From Streptomyces roseicoloratus (GTDB lineage: Bacteria; Actinomycetota; Actinomycetes; Streptomycetales; Streptomycetaceae), in assembly GCF_004117935.1 (NCBI RefSeq), contig NZ_SDOY01000170.1:62001-126000 (forward strand): DNA of 64,000 nucleotides, in the 5' to 3' direction. Position 1 is the stretch's first letter; each line of letters opens with the position of its first letter. This document shows, one piece after another, positions 8,348-16,417 of this stretch. The position numbers were made by a program, and so were the translations under genes. Under the pieces are notes generated by a model. The model was not told the DNA's origin. It saw only the letters and a list, made by a program, of their open reading frames with translations, and made no database searches.

Positions 8348-9649
8348 TCAGCTGAGCCAGGCCATCCCGATCAGCAGGAAGACGACGAACGCGACGGCAC
8401 CGGCGACGGCGGCGGTACGGCGCGGTCTGCGCCGGGATATCGCCGCAAGCGGGTTCTCGGCCGGCTGCGGCTGGACCCGCCGCGACCGCTGCTGAGGCGC
8501 GTGCGCGACGGGCGCATGTGCGACGGGCGCGTGTGCGACGGGGCCGCCGTGGACCGGGCCGGGGACGGCGTTCGGCCCGGCGGCGCCGCCGGGCGCGACA
8601 GCCGGGTGCGGCGCCGTCGGACGTACGGAATGCGGCGCGCCCTGGTGAGCCGCCGCGGCTTGGTGAAGCGGTGCGGCCTGGTGAGGCGGCGTGGCCTGAT
8701 GCTGCGGTACGGCCCGAGGCGGGACGCCGTGGGGAGGGGTCCGAGGAGCGCCCTGAGGAGTGCTCCCGGGCGGCATGCCGTGCGGAGCCGGTTGCGACGG
8801 TACGGCTTGGGGCAGCGGCATCGGCTGGTCGCGCCACGCGCCCGAGCTGAACCAGTCGGCGATGGCCTGCGCGGTCGGCCGCTGCTCCGGCTGCTTGGCG
8901 AGTAGCGACAGCAGATAGGCCTCGAACGCGGCGGGCATCGGCACGCCCAGCTGCCGCGGCGGCGCCGGCGGAGTGTCGATGTGCTGGTAGAGCAGCGCCG
9001 TCGCGGTGTCGGCACGGAACGGTGTCTGCCCGGTGAGCAGTTGGTACAGCACGCAGCCCAGCGAGTAGACGTCGGAGGCGGGCGAGGCAGGCTGCCCGAG
9101 GGCACGCTCGGGCGCGAGATAGAGCCCCGTACCCACGATCTGGCCGGTGGTGGTGAGCCCGGCGGAGGGGTCGTCGACGAAGCGCGCGATGCCGAAGTCG
9201 GCGAGTTTCACCGTGCCGTCGGCGTCCATCAGGAGGTTTCCGGGCTTGATGTCCCGGTGCACCACGCCCTGCCGGTGCGCCGCGGCGAGTCCGGCCGCGG
9301 CGTGCGCGGCGACCGTGGCGACCTGCTCGGCACCGAGGACGACGGACCGCCCCCGGTCGCCGGCGAGGCTGTCGCCCGCCACCAGTTCCATGACGAGGTA
9401 CAGCTTCCCGTCCCAGGTGCCGAAGTCGAACACCCCGACGACGTGAGGGTGGCTCAGCCGCGCCGCGGTCTGCGCCTCCATGCGGAACCGGTCGGCCGCA
9501 GACGGGTCGTGCTCGTGACCCAGCATCAGTTTGACGGCGACGTCCCGCCCGAGGACCTCGTCGGTCGCCCGCCACACCTCGCCCATGCCGCCACGCCCGA
9601 CGCACACTTGGAGCCGATATCGGTCCGCGACCAGCACCTGAGAACCCAC
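8348..9649 (-). CDS. Ser/Thr protein kinase with a C-terminal membrane tail
   Basis: A Hanks-type kinase of about 433 residues. The kinase domain (about 10-265) shows the glycine loop GRGGMGEVW, the ATP lysine in DVAVKLM, catalytic HRDIKPGN, DFGIA and the APE segment (YLAPERALG). A Pro/Ala/His/Gln-rich linker (about 275-395), with HQA and VAHAP repeats, leads to one helix (VAGAVAFVVFLLIGMAW) that ends the protein two residues later. There is therefore no extracellular sensor domain: the kinase is tail-anchored. The start is uncertain: GTG 9649 sits directly after AGAAGAAGG, and GTG 9637 would have better spacing. Substrates are unknown. Confidence 0.9.
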   Translation of the reverse strand: MGSQVLVADRYRLQVCVGRGGMGEVWRATDEVLGRDVAVKLMLGHEHDPSAADRFRMEAQTAARLSHPHVVGVFDFGTWDGKLYLVMELVAGDSLAGDRGRSVVLGAEQVATVAAHAAAGLAAAHRQGVVHRDIKPGNLLMDADGTVKLADFGIARFVDDPSAGLTTTGQIVGTGLYLAPERALGQPASPASDVYSLGCVLYQLLTGQTPFRADTATALLYQHIDTPPAPPRQLGVPMPAAFEAYLLSLLAKQPEQRPTAQAIADWFSSGAWRDQPMPLPQAVPSQPAPHGMPPGSTPQGAPRTPPHGVPPRAVPQHQATPPHQAAPLHQAAAAHQGAPHSVRPTAPHPAVAPGGAAGPNAVPGPVHGGPVAHAPVAHAPVAHAPQQRSRRVQPQPAENPLAAISRRRPRRTAAVAGAVAFVVFLLIGMAWLS

Positions 9650-9776
9650 CCTTCTTCTGGACGCCTCATCGTAGAGCGGGTATTGAAGGGTTCTTGCCCC
9701 GCGTCCACGTACGCGGCCCGCCAGGGCCGGCCTGTCGCCGTGCGACCGGGGGGTGGTGTGCTGCGTCTGGAACAAG

Positions 9777-10020
9777 GTCGGACAGGTAGGTCTGACAGGC
9801 AGGTCTGACAGGTAGGTCTGACGGGCAGGCCGGATTGGTCGGGCAGGTCGGACGGGCAGGCCGGACCGGACAGGCAGGTCGGACTGGTCGGGCAGGTCGG
9901 ACTGGTCGGGAAGTTCGGGCAGGTCGGACTGGTCGGGAGGTTCGGGACTGGTCGGGAAGATCGGGCCGGTCGTGGTCGGGCCGGTCGGGCCGGTCGGATA
10001 CGTCGGACCCGCCGGGCCGG
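9777..10020. repeat. degenerate tandem repeats of GGTCGGACAGG type
   Basis: Nearly the whole gap between the kinase promoter and the end of lysE consists of degenerate 9-11-bp units such as AGGTCTGACAGGC, GGTCGGGCA and GGACTGGTCGGG. No start with a ribosome site, and no composition typical of Streptomyces genes, is seen. I treat it as a minisatellite-like spacer of unknown function. Confidence 0.75.
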
Positions 10021-10022
10021 TC

Positions 10023-10673
10023 CTAAGCCCCGGCCACCAGCATCCCGCCCATCGCGAGCATGGTCGCCGCGACCAGCCCGTCCAGCACCCGCCATGCCTT
10101 CGGTCGGGACAGCACGCCGCTCAGCAGCCGGGCGCCGAACCCCAGGGCGACGAACCAGCTCAGGCTGGCCAGGGCCGCGCCCGCGCCGAAGGCCCAGCGC
10201 AGGTCGCCGCGGTCCGAGGCGAGGGAGCCGAGCAGGAGCACGGTGTCGAGGTAGACGTGGGGGTTCAGCCAGGTCATCGCCAGGCAGGTCAGGACCGCCC
10301 GCCGGGCGGATCGCGCGCCCGGCCCGTCGGCGGATCGCGCGCCCGGCCCGTCGCCGGTCGTGAGCGAGGCGTCCGGGTCGGGACGGAGCACCCGCCGGGC
10401 CGCCAGGAAGCCGTAGCAGAGCAGGAAAGCCCCGCCCGCGAGACCGACTGCGGTCAGTGCCACCGGCCAGGCCGTGACCACCGCGCCGACACCGGCCACG
10501 CCGAGCGTGATCAGGGCCACGTCCGAGAGGGCGCAGATCGCGACGACCGCGAGGACGGCCTGCCGGCGGGCGCCCTGGCGCAGCACGAACGCGTTCTGGG
10601 CCCCGATGGCCACGATGAGGGAGAGCCCGGTCCCGAAACCGGCGATTACGGCGGCGATGGTGCTGCTGGTCAT
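10023..10673 (-). CDS. LysE family amino acid exporter
   Basis: A 216-residue polytopic membrane protein with six hydrophobic segments. It carries the LysE/ArgO signatures FGTGLSLIVAIGAQNAFVLRQG near the N-terminus and LTCLAMTWLNPHVYLDTVLLLGS in the middle. LysE proteins export lysine or arginine when intracellular pools rise. It is divergently paired with a LysG/ArgP-type regulator, the classical arrangement. One oddity is a perfect 24-bp tandem duplication (10305-10328 and 10329-10352), which puts two copies of the peptide DGPGARSA in the cytosolic loop before helix 4. Confidence 0.9.
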   Translation of the reverse strand: MTSSTIAAVIAGFGTGLSLIVAIGAQNAFVLRQGARRQAVLAVVAICALSDVALITLGVAGVGAVVTAWPVALTAVGLAGGAFLLCYGFLAARRVLRPDPDASLTTGDGPGARSADGPGARSARRAVLTCLAMTWLNPHVYLDTVLLLGSLASDRGDLRWAFGAGAALASLSWFVALGFGARLLSGVLSRPKAWRVLDGLVAATMLAMGGMLVAGA

Positions 10674-10742
10674 GTCCTTGACCGTACGGAGCACACATTC
10701 CCAGGTACAGCTAAAGATTCTTAGGTATCCTTAGCCCCACTT
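10674..10742. promoter_or_regulatory. divergent lysE/lysG control region
   Basis: The 69-bp space between the two start codons is AT-richer than its surroundings. It contains the imperfect palindrome CTAAAGATTCTTAG (10712-10725) followed by GTATCCTTAG. This suits a LysR-type binding site that controls the exporter from the divergent promoter. The factor assignment rests on gene arrangement, not on a proven consensus. Confidence 0.55.
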
Positions 10743-11648
10743 ATGGACGAGCTGCCCCTGGACCAGGTTCGGACCCTGCTCGCGGTGGTCGACGAAGGCA
10801 CCTTCGACGCCGCGGCCGCCGCCCTGCACGTGACTCCCTCCGCCGTCAGCCAGCGCGTCAAGGCCCTGGAGCAGCGCACCGGGCGGGTCCTGCTGCAGCG
10901 GACCAAGCCGGTACGGCTCACCGAGTCCGGCGAGGTGGTGGTCCGCTTCGCCCGGCAGCTCGCCAGACTGGAGCGGGACGCCCGTACCGAACTCGGCCTG
11001 GCGGCCGAGCAGGGCCCGGCCAGGGTGCCGATCGCGGTCAACGCCGACTCCCTCGCCACCTGGTTCCTGCCCGCGCTCACCCGGGTCCCGCAGGACCCGC
11101 CGATCTGCTTCGAGCTGTACCGGGAGGACGAGTCCCACACCACCGCCCTGCTGCGCGAGGGCCAGGTGATGGCAGCGGTCACCTCCTCGCCGGAACCGGT
11201 GGCCGGCTGCACCGTACGGCGCCTCGGGTCGGCCCGCTACCTGGTCGTGGCCACACCGGAGTTCGCGGACCGGCATTTCACCGGGGACCTGGCCGCGGAC
11301 CTGAGCGAGGCGCCCACGGTGGTCTTCGACCGGCGTGACGAACTCCAGGACGCGTTCGTCCGGTCCCTCACCCGGGGCCGCTCGGGCGCAGGGCGGATCC
11401 GCCACATGGTGCCCGCCTCCGACGGCTTCCGCGACGCGGTGGCCGCCGGTCTCGGCTGGGGCCTCGTCCCCGAACCGCAGGCCGAGCCACTGCTCCGCGC
11501 CGACCGCCTGGTGGAACTGGCGCCCGGCAGACCCCTGGACGTCCCGCTGTACTGGCAGCAGTGGAAACTGGACTCCCCGGCCCTCTCCACGGTCGCCGAA
11601 GCAGTGGCATCAGCCGCCACCGACTCCCTGCTGACCACCCCGGCGTGA
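10743..11648 (+). CDS. LysR-type regulator of the LysG/ArgP group
   Basis: A 301-residue LysR-type transcription factor. The N-terminal winged helix-turn-helix (about 5-64) reads LDQVRTLLAVVDEGTFDAAAAALHV, then TPSAVSQRVKALEQRTGRVLL. The effector domain follows, with NADSLATWFLPAL near residue 100 and GDLAADLSEAPTVVFDRRDELQD, typical of the ArgP/LysG subgroup that senses lysine or arginine. Divergence from a LysE exporter 69 bp away makes it the probable activator of that gene. Confidence 0.9.
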   Translation: MDELPLDQVRTLLAVVDEGTFDAAAAALHVTPSAVSQRVKALEQRTGRVLLQRTKPVRLTESGEVVVRFARQLARLERDARTELGLAAEQGPARVPIAVNADSLATWFLPALTRVPQDPPICFELYREDESHTTALLREGQVMAAVTSSPEPVAGCTVRRLGSARYLVVATPEFADRHFTGDLAADLSEAPTVVFDRRDELQDAFVRSLTRGRSGAGRIRHMVPASDGFRDAVAAGLGWGLVPEPQAEPLLRADRLVELAPGRPLDVPLYWQQWKLDSPALSTVAEAVASAATDSLLTTPA

Positions 11649-11750
11649 CAACCGCCTGACACCGCCTGGCAACCGCCTGCTATCGCCTGGCAACCGCCTG
11701 CTATCGCCTGGCACTGCCTGACATCACCTGACATCGCCTGGCACCGTCTG
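11648..11750. repeat. ten tandem 10-11-bp CCTG repeats
   Basis: Starting at the regulator stop codon, CCTG recurs at 10- or 11-bp spacing ten times (units such as ACCGCCTGGC, TATCGCCTGG, ACATCGCCTG), ending TCTG at 11747-11750. The period is close to one helical turn. The array lies exactly at the border between conserved core genes and the accessory segment. Confidence 0.8.
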
Positions 11751-11809
11751 ACGCCTTCGTCGCGCGACGGCCTGCGTATCCGGTCTCGCGCCACGTGCTC
11801 GTCCGGACG

Positions 11810-13213
11810 TCAGCTCTCGAGCAGTTGCCGAAGCTCATCCAGCGTCAGGCGCGCTTCCGTGGCTGCGGTGTCCCTGTCGAAGCGGACGCCTTCGTCGGTC
11901 AGGATCTCCCTAGGCGCGCCCGAGTGCGTGGCGCCGACCCTTCGGAATCCCGCCGCGACGCGTCCCGCCGCGGTGAGGACGCGCCATGGGGCGGGACACT
12001 GGCCGCAGTTGGCGAGGTGGGTGCCGACGGGGACGGCGTGACTGCCGATGACGGTGGCCACGTCGCCGTACGTGGTCCAGCGCCCAGGAGGGATGGTCTC
12101 CAGCAAGGCGTGCATGCGTGTCCAGTCCTTGCCGGTACCGCGGAGTCGCTTGGCGAGGGTGGCGAGGTCGGTGCCTTCGAGCGTCGCCCATTCCTCGGGG
12201 TCGACGTTGTCCGGGAGACGAGCGGTGTCGATGCCCCACCAGGTCGTGCCCTGGATCCCGTCCGCCTTCCGGTCCGTCACACTGCGGAAGATGTGGTTGG
12301 CAAGCCCGGTCGGCGTGTACCTATTGCCGTCGGCATCCCAGGTCAGGGGCTTCGCGGTGTCGTTGGTCCAGGTAGCCGTCGAGCGGTTGGCGTCCTCGCC
12401 GACCCACACGGCGATGGCGTCACGGATGGAGTCCGTCACACCGTGTCGCGGGACCAGCCGCAACCGGGTCCCGTCGGGCAGCAGACCGGCCCCCACGAGT
12501 ACGTGCACGGCGTTCTGGGCTCGTGAGCGTTCCTCCAGCTTCTGGGCGGCGGCTTTGGCCTCGACGCGCGCGGGGGCCAGAGTGAACTCCTCCACCTCGG
12601 GAGTCGGGTAGACCTTGGTGAAGCCGGCCACCAGATGGCCTTCGACCCTCCACAAGCCGACCTGGATGAGGTCGATGTCGAGGTTCATTTCCGACAGCCA
12701 GACAACGGTGTGCGTGACCTGCTTGGGGAAGTCCGCAGCGATGATCACCTGTCGGGGCCGCTGCAGCAGCTCCGGGCTCCAGTCACCGTCGACGTGATCG
12801 AGGAGGCGCTGCCTGCTCGCTTCGAGATCAAGTGTCTGCCCTCGGCGCGCCAGGAAGTCGCGATGTGCCTGAGCCAGGGTGTCGATGTCGAAGCGGGACA
12901 CCAGCGCGGCGTACGTGATCGCTTGGAGGTGTACGTCCCGGTCGGCTGTCCCCCGCTTCAGCTCGACCACGACGAGCCGACCCGTGGCGTCCAGTCCCAG
13001 GACGTCCAGCCGGTCGCGCGCCGGAACACCGTCCGTGTCGGCCCACCGGTCGAATTCCGCAGTGATGACGAGCACCGCCTCGCCGAGGACCTGCGGGTTG
13101 TCGATCACCCACTCCTGAAGATGCTGCCGCTCGAGCAGCCCCTCCGCTGCCAGCCCAGTGGGGGAGACGGGCATCGCCGACGAACCCGAAACCGTGAAGA
13201 GATGATCCACCAT
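11810..13213 (-). CDS. fusion of NucS-like nuclease domain and alkyltransferase-like domain
   Basis: A 467-residue multidomain protein. Residues about 25-130 resemble the nuclease domain of NucS/DUF91 (PD-(D/E)XK fold): LLERQHLQEWVIDNPQVLGE, then RLDVLGLDATGRLVVVELKRG with candidate catalytic Asp70, Glu85 and Lys87, and Gln97 in HLQAITYAA. A middle section (about 235-340) includes LVGAGLLPDGTRLRLVPR and WDADGNRYTPTGLANHIFR, reminiscent of small domains in restriction proteins. The last 100 residues resemble O6-alkylguanine-DNA alkyltransferase (LETIPPGRWTTYGDVATVIG). The acceptor motif PCHRV is replaced by APWRV (about 408-412), so the domain should bind rather than repair, like ATL proteins. 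The gene faces the DndB-like gene across 447 bp. Function is inferred: recognition of modified or damaged DNA plus cleavage. Confidence 0.75.
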   Translation of the reverse strand: MVDHLFTVSGSSAMPVSPTGLAAEGLLERQHLQEWVIDNPQVLGEAVLVITAEFDRWADTDGVPARDRLDVLGLDATGRLVVVELKRGTADRDVHLQAITYAALVSRFDIDTLAQAHRDFLARRGQTLDLEASRQRLLDHVDGDWSPELLQRPRQVIIAADFPKQVTHTVVWLSEMNLDIDLIQVGLWRVEGHLVAGFTKVYPTPEVEEFTLAPARVEAKAAAQKLEERSRAQNAVHVLVGAGLLPDGTRLRLVPRHGVTDSIRDAIAVWVGEDANRSTATWTNDTAKPLTWDADGNRYTPTGLANHIFRSVTDRKADGIQGTTWWGIDTARLPDNVDPEEWATLEGTDLATLAKRLRGTGKDWTRMHALLETIPPGRWTTYGDVATVIGSHAVPVGTHLANCGQCPAPWRVLTAAGRVAAGFRRVGATHSGAPREILTDEGVRFDRDTAATEARLTLDELRQLLES

Positions 13214-13660
13214 GCCCCCTCGCCGTGCCCGGCGGAGTCGGCCAGGCGCTCAGAGAGCCTACGGCTCGGACGGTCCTGCCGCAGTCACATGGGCTCTGCT
13301 CCTGGATCTGCCCCGCCCCTGCAGAAACCGCGGCCCCAGCATGGTCCGAGCGCGGCCCCAGTACCGCCTGAACGCGGTTCGTCAACGTCTCCCAGGAGGA
13401 TCCGGAATCTGCCACGGCCGGTCGGATCGAGGCCAGCTACGTCGGCCACCCGCAGATTCGATGGGCAGCCAACGTGTCTGAATACTGCTCACCGCAACGG
13501 CGCGGGAACATGCGTTTGCTCTGCCTCAGCATTCAGCTGACTGACTGCGGAGCACGCAACTGTGCTTTCCACACACCGCAGTTGACCTCCTGATGGGCGC
13601 CCCGATACCGTCCTGCAATGTGATGGGGCGTCAAGAAGAGTGCCCTTGGAGGGGGATAAC
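13214..13660. other. 447-bp divergent spacer of the accessory pair
   Basis: This gap lies between the nuclease-ATL gene and the DndB-like gene. Its composition is less GC-rich than the neighbouring core genes. I see no RNA gene and no supported reading frame. The right part holds the promoter of the DndB-like gene; a promoter for the leftward gene must also lie here but I cannot place it. Confidence 0.6.
13582..13611 (+). promoter_or_regulatory. probable housekeeping-type promoter of the DndB-like gene
   Basis: TTGACC (13582-13587) is separated by 18 bp from TACCGT (13606-13611). This fits the TTGACN/TANNNT pattern of the principal Streptomyces sigma factor and lies about 50 bp before the chosen start. 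Confidence 0.5.
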
Positions 13661-14893
13661 TTGAGCACTGCCAAGCCTTTGAAGCCAGTGACCACCGGTC
13701 TGCCTGTTGATCTCCGGGAGATCCGCAAGGGGGTCATGGCGAACGGCGTGATCGACTGTGAGAACCTCCTGGCCATCGTCAACGATCCGCAAGAGGTCGA
13801 GGACGCCACCAAGCGTGCTCAGAAGGCCGGACAGCCGGTCAGCGAGTACGCCCGCACGCGTGCCGAGATCCAGCGCCTCCTTGGCACCGCGGGCAGCAAG
13901 AAGGCCAAGAACGTCGGCGAGTATGCCGACTACATTGCGGCCGGCCTGCGGGGAGACTTCGACGACGCCTGGTCGCTGCCGCAGATCACCCTGTGGTCGC
14001 CGCGCCCGCTGGCCATCTCCGAGGAGGGCTCGGCGGCCCTGCCGATCAAGGACGGTCTCTTCGCTCTGGATAGTGAGACCCAGGTCACCGCCTGGCACCG
14101 CATCAAGAGGAACCCGGCCGCGTACGGCCTGGAGGACATCGACTTCGGAGCGATCCCCCTGTCCTTCGAGATCTTCCACGGCATCAGTGTCATGGCCGCC
14201 CGCCAGATCTTCCATGACCGCAACCTGAAGGGAGTTCCGGTCGACAAGTCCCTGGCCATGTCCATGGACGGCCGTGACTTCGGCACCACTGTGACGCGCA
14301 AGCTGATGGAGTCGCTGGAGGTGCCTTCCGGTGAGGGCACTGTTCCGTTGTCCCGCCTCATCCTCACGGGCAAGCGCCAGGTGTCGGACAAGGCTGCCGA
14401 GTGGATGACGATGTCCGTCCTGCGAACCCTCGTCTCCACGGCCATGCTCGGCAAGGCCGGTATCCACGCCGCGTCGACCGGCATCGAGCACGAGGACATC
14501 CCCGCTGACGAGAACGGCAACCGTCCGGACAAGCTCGTTGTCCAGCGCGAGGTCATGGAGACACTGGGCGCCTTCCTTCAGGAGAACGCCGAGCTCTTCC
14601 ACGCCAAGACCGCCATTACCGCCCCTGCCGTCGTAGCCGGCCTCGGCGCGACCATGAACCGCACCATGTCCTGGAGTGCGGACCCCATGCCCGAGGGCCT
14701 CACCCTGGAGCGCCTGCTGGAGGAGGTCCAGTGGGAGCGTGAGGCCAAGTACTGGAGCGGGATCGCGGCCAAGGTGACCGATCGGGGAGCCGTCTCCTGG
14801 GCCGGCGGCGCCCGCGACTCCGGCCACAAGGTCTACGACGCACTGAACCGCCCCGAGAGCGTCACGGGTATGCAGATCCGCGGACGGTTCTAG
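13661..14893 (+). CDS. stand-alone DndB/DGQHR-superfamily protein
   Basis: A protein of about 410 residues without signal peptide or membrane helix. Residues about 181-206 read RQIFHDRNLKGVPVDKSLA followed by MSMDGRD. This matches the conserved Q-x-F-x-D-x-N...V-x-x-S-L...D-x-R-D block of DndB and related DGQHR proteins. The earlier ALDSETQVTAWHRI (about 134-147) sits where DGQHR normally occurs. DndB is best known as a repressor or accessory factor of DNA phosphorothioation, but no dndA/C/D/E gene is in this window. TTG 13661 is preferred over GTG 13640 because GGAGGGGG (13648-13655) is well placed for it. Its neighbours are the nuclease-ATL fusion and tRNA-Pro. Confidence 0.6.
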   Translation: MSTAKPLKPVTTGLPVDLREIRKGVMANGVIDCENLLAIVNDPQEVEDATKRAQKAGQPVSEYARTRAEIQRLLGTAGSKKAKNVGEYADYIAAGLRGDFDDAWSLPQITLWSPRPLAISEEGSAALPIKDGLFALDSETQVTAWHRIKRNPAAYGLEDIDFGAIPLSFEIFHGISVMAARQIFHDRNLKGVPVDKSLAMSMDGRDFGTTVTRKLMESLEVPSGEGTVPLSRLILTGKRQVSDKAAEWMTMSVLRTLVSTAMLGKAGIHAASTGIEHEDIPADENGNRPDKLVVQREVMETLGAFLQENAELFHAKTAITAPAVVAGLGATMNRTMSWSADPMPEGLTLERLLEEVQWEREAKYWSGIAAKVTDRGAVSWAGGARDSGHKVYDALNRPESVTGMQIRGRF

Positions 14894-15126
14894 CTTCGGT
14901 CTCAGGCGCGGCGGGCCCCTCGAGACCACTATGCCGCCGTGACGTCACATGGCAAGACTGCCGTAGATGGACGGTCCCTGGCCCAGAGCCGGTCAGGGGC
15001 CGCTCTCCTGCTCACGATGTGCCCCCCGACAGGTCCTTTCCCGTCTCGAGGGGCGGTCTCCGGCGCAGCGGGGAGCGAGCGGGCCTGCAGGAGCGCTCGT
15101 CACGCAGATGAACGCGCAAACGAAAA

Positions 15127-15166
15127 CAGGTGAGGCGCCTAGGAACGTTCCTAGGCGCCTCACCTG
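15127..15166 (-). terminator. 40-bp perfect palindrome, probable tRNA-Pro terminator
   Basis: The 40 bases are identical to their reverse complement, with CCTAGG on each arm and AACGTT at the centre. On the minus strand the palindrome follows the tRNA 3' end by 12 nt and is itself followed by GTTTTCG, as expected for an intrinsic terminator. A perfect stem of this length without an unpaired loop is unusual. Confidence 0.7.
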
Positions 15167-15178
15167 GTGTTTCGGCTG

Positions 15179-15252
15179 TCGGGGTGGCGGGATTTGAACC
15201 CACGACCTCTTCGTCCCGAACGAAGCGCGCTGCCAAGCTGCGCTACACCCCG
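15179..15252 (-). tRNA. tRNA-Pro (anticodon CGG)
   Basis: Read on the minus strand, a full cloverleaf is visible: acceptor stem CGGGGTG paired with CACCCCG and discriminator A (15179); D arm GCGCAGCTTGGCAGCGC; anticodon stem-loop CTTCG-TTCGGGA-CGAAG with anticodon CGG; and T arm GTGGGTTCAAATCCCGC. The gene is 74 nt and does not encode CCA. tRNA genes are common integration sites; the accessory pair lies downstream of its 3' end. I did not find a second copy of the tRNA 3' end in the window. Confidence 0.97.
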
Positions 15253-15383
15253 ATGTCGCTGCTCTGTTCTCCACGTCGCGGCGACATCGATTACTTTAGC
15301 CCACCCGCGCCCAGACACGAAATCCGGTATTCGCGGCCCGCCGCCGCAGGTCGGAAGCGGTTCGTCGGGCGGAGCGGGTGGGG

Positions 15384-16322
15384 TCAGGTGCGGGCGGTCA
15401 GGGTGAGGAGCGTGGCCTCGGGCGGGCAGGCGAAGCGGACCGGGGTGTAGCGGTTGGTGCCGCAGCCGGCCGAGACGTGCAGGTACGAGGTGCGGTCGGC
15501 GACCGTGTGCGTGGACAGGCCCTTCACGCGGTCGGTGTCGAGGTCGCAGTTGGTGACCAGGGCGCCGTAGAAGGGGATGCACAGCTGTCCGCCGTGCGTG
15601 TGCCCGGCCAGGATCAGCTCGTAGCCGTCCGCGGTGAACGCGTCCAGGGACCGCAGGTACGGCGCGTGGACCACGCCCATCGAGAAGTCGGCGTCCTGGT
15701 CGGGGCCGCCGGCCACCCGCTCGTAACGGTCCCGCTTGATGTGCGGGTCGTCGACGCCCGTGAAGGCGAGGTCGAGCCCGGGCAGCTTCAGGCGGCCGCG
15801 GGTGTTGGTCAGGTTCACCCAGCCGGCCGCGTCGAAGGCGTCCCGCATGCCTTCCCACGGGTTGTGGACGGCGCCGACCACCGGCGGGTTGCCGTTGAGG
15901 CCGTGCCGGCCCTGCACCTTCTCCTTCAGGTAGCGGGCGGGGTTGCGCAGCCGTGGGCCGTAGTAGTCGTTGGAGCCGAAGACGTACACGCCCGGGAACT
16001 CCATCAGCGGCCCCAGCGCGTCCAGGACCTCCGGCACGGCCTGCGGGTCGGACAGGTTGTCGCCGGTGTTCACGACGAAGTCCGGGCGCAGCCCGGCGAG
16101 GGACTGCAGCCAGGCCCGCTTCTTCCGCTGGCCGCTGACCATGTGGATGTCGGAGACCTGGAGCACCCGCAGATCACGCATGCCCCGGGGGAGCACCGGG
16201 ATGGTCACCCGGCGCAGTCGGAACGAGCGGGCCTCGAAGCCCGCCGCGTAGACGACGCCGGCCGCCGCCGTCGCCGTGAGGCCTGCCGTGATCTTCAGGG
16301 GGATCCCGTACCGTGCGCGCAT
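15384..16322 (-). CDS. membrane-associated calcineurin-like metallophosphoesterase
   Basis: A 312-residue protein with one N-terminal hydrophobic segment (about 8-28) and a metallophosphoesterase domain. Metal-ligand motifs are visible: VLQVSDIHM (D-x-H), FVVNTGDNLSD (GDN), VFGSNDYYG in place of GNHD, VVHAPY and LAGHTHGGQL (GHTHGG). It resembles YkuE-type enzymes, which act on phospholipid- or nucleotide-derived phosphates at the membrane; the substrate is unknown. The N in GSNDYYG replaces the usual H-containing GNHD, so the general-acid step may differ. ATG 16322 lacks a Shine-Dalgarno spacer and is preceded by a GACGAT box at 6 nt. Confidence 0.85.
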   Translation of the reverse strand: MRARYGIPLKITAGLTATAAAGVVYAAGFEARSFRLRRVTIPVLPRGMRDLRVLQVSDIHMVSGQRKKRAWLQSLAGLRPDFVVNTGDNLSDPQAVPEVLDALGPLMEFPGVYVFGSNDYYGPRLRNPARYLKEKVQGRHGLNGNPPVVGAVHNPWEGMRDAFDAAGWVNLTNTRGRLKLPGLDLAFTGVDDPHIKRDRYERVAGGPDQDADFSMGVVHAPYLRSLDAFTADGYELILAGHTHGGQLCIPFYGALVTNCDLDTDRVKGLSTHTVADRTSYLHVSAGCGTNRYTPVRFACPPEATLLTLTART

Positions 16323-16417
16323 CCCCTTATCGTCGCAGACCCGCCGAGCGCGTTCGCGGACACGGTGGGCGGAAATGCGGGGGCGGTACAGCCCCGGCAC
16401 CTGCCACACTTGACCCC

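Noticed and set aside
8501..8905. Arg-rich plus-strand frame opposite the kinase linker
   Set aside because: Antisense shadow of the Pro/His/Ala repeat region of the kinase.
9777..10020. CRISPR array
   Set aside because: Units are 9-11 bp and degenerate with no unique spacers, and no cas gene is present.
12048..12611. O6-alkylguanine repair enzyme activity for the ATL-like domain
   Set aside because: The acceptor cysteine motif PCHRV is absent, so suicide repair cannot occur.
13663..14929. Long minus-strand frame opposite the DndB-like gene
   Set aside because: The plus-strand frame has the ribosome site, promoter and a recognisable conserved block; the antisense frame follows from codon bias.
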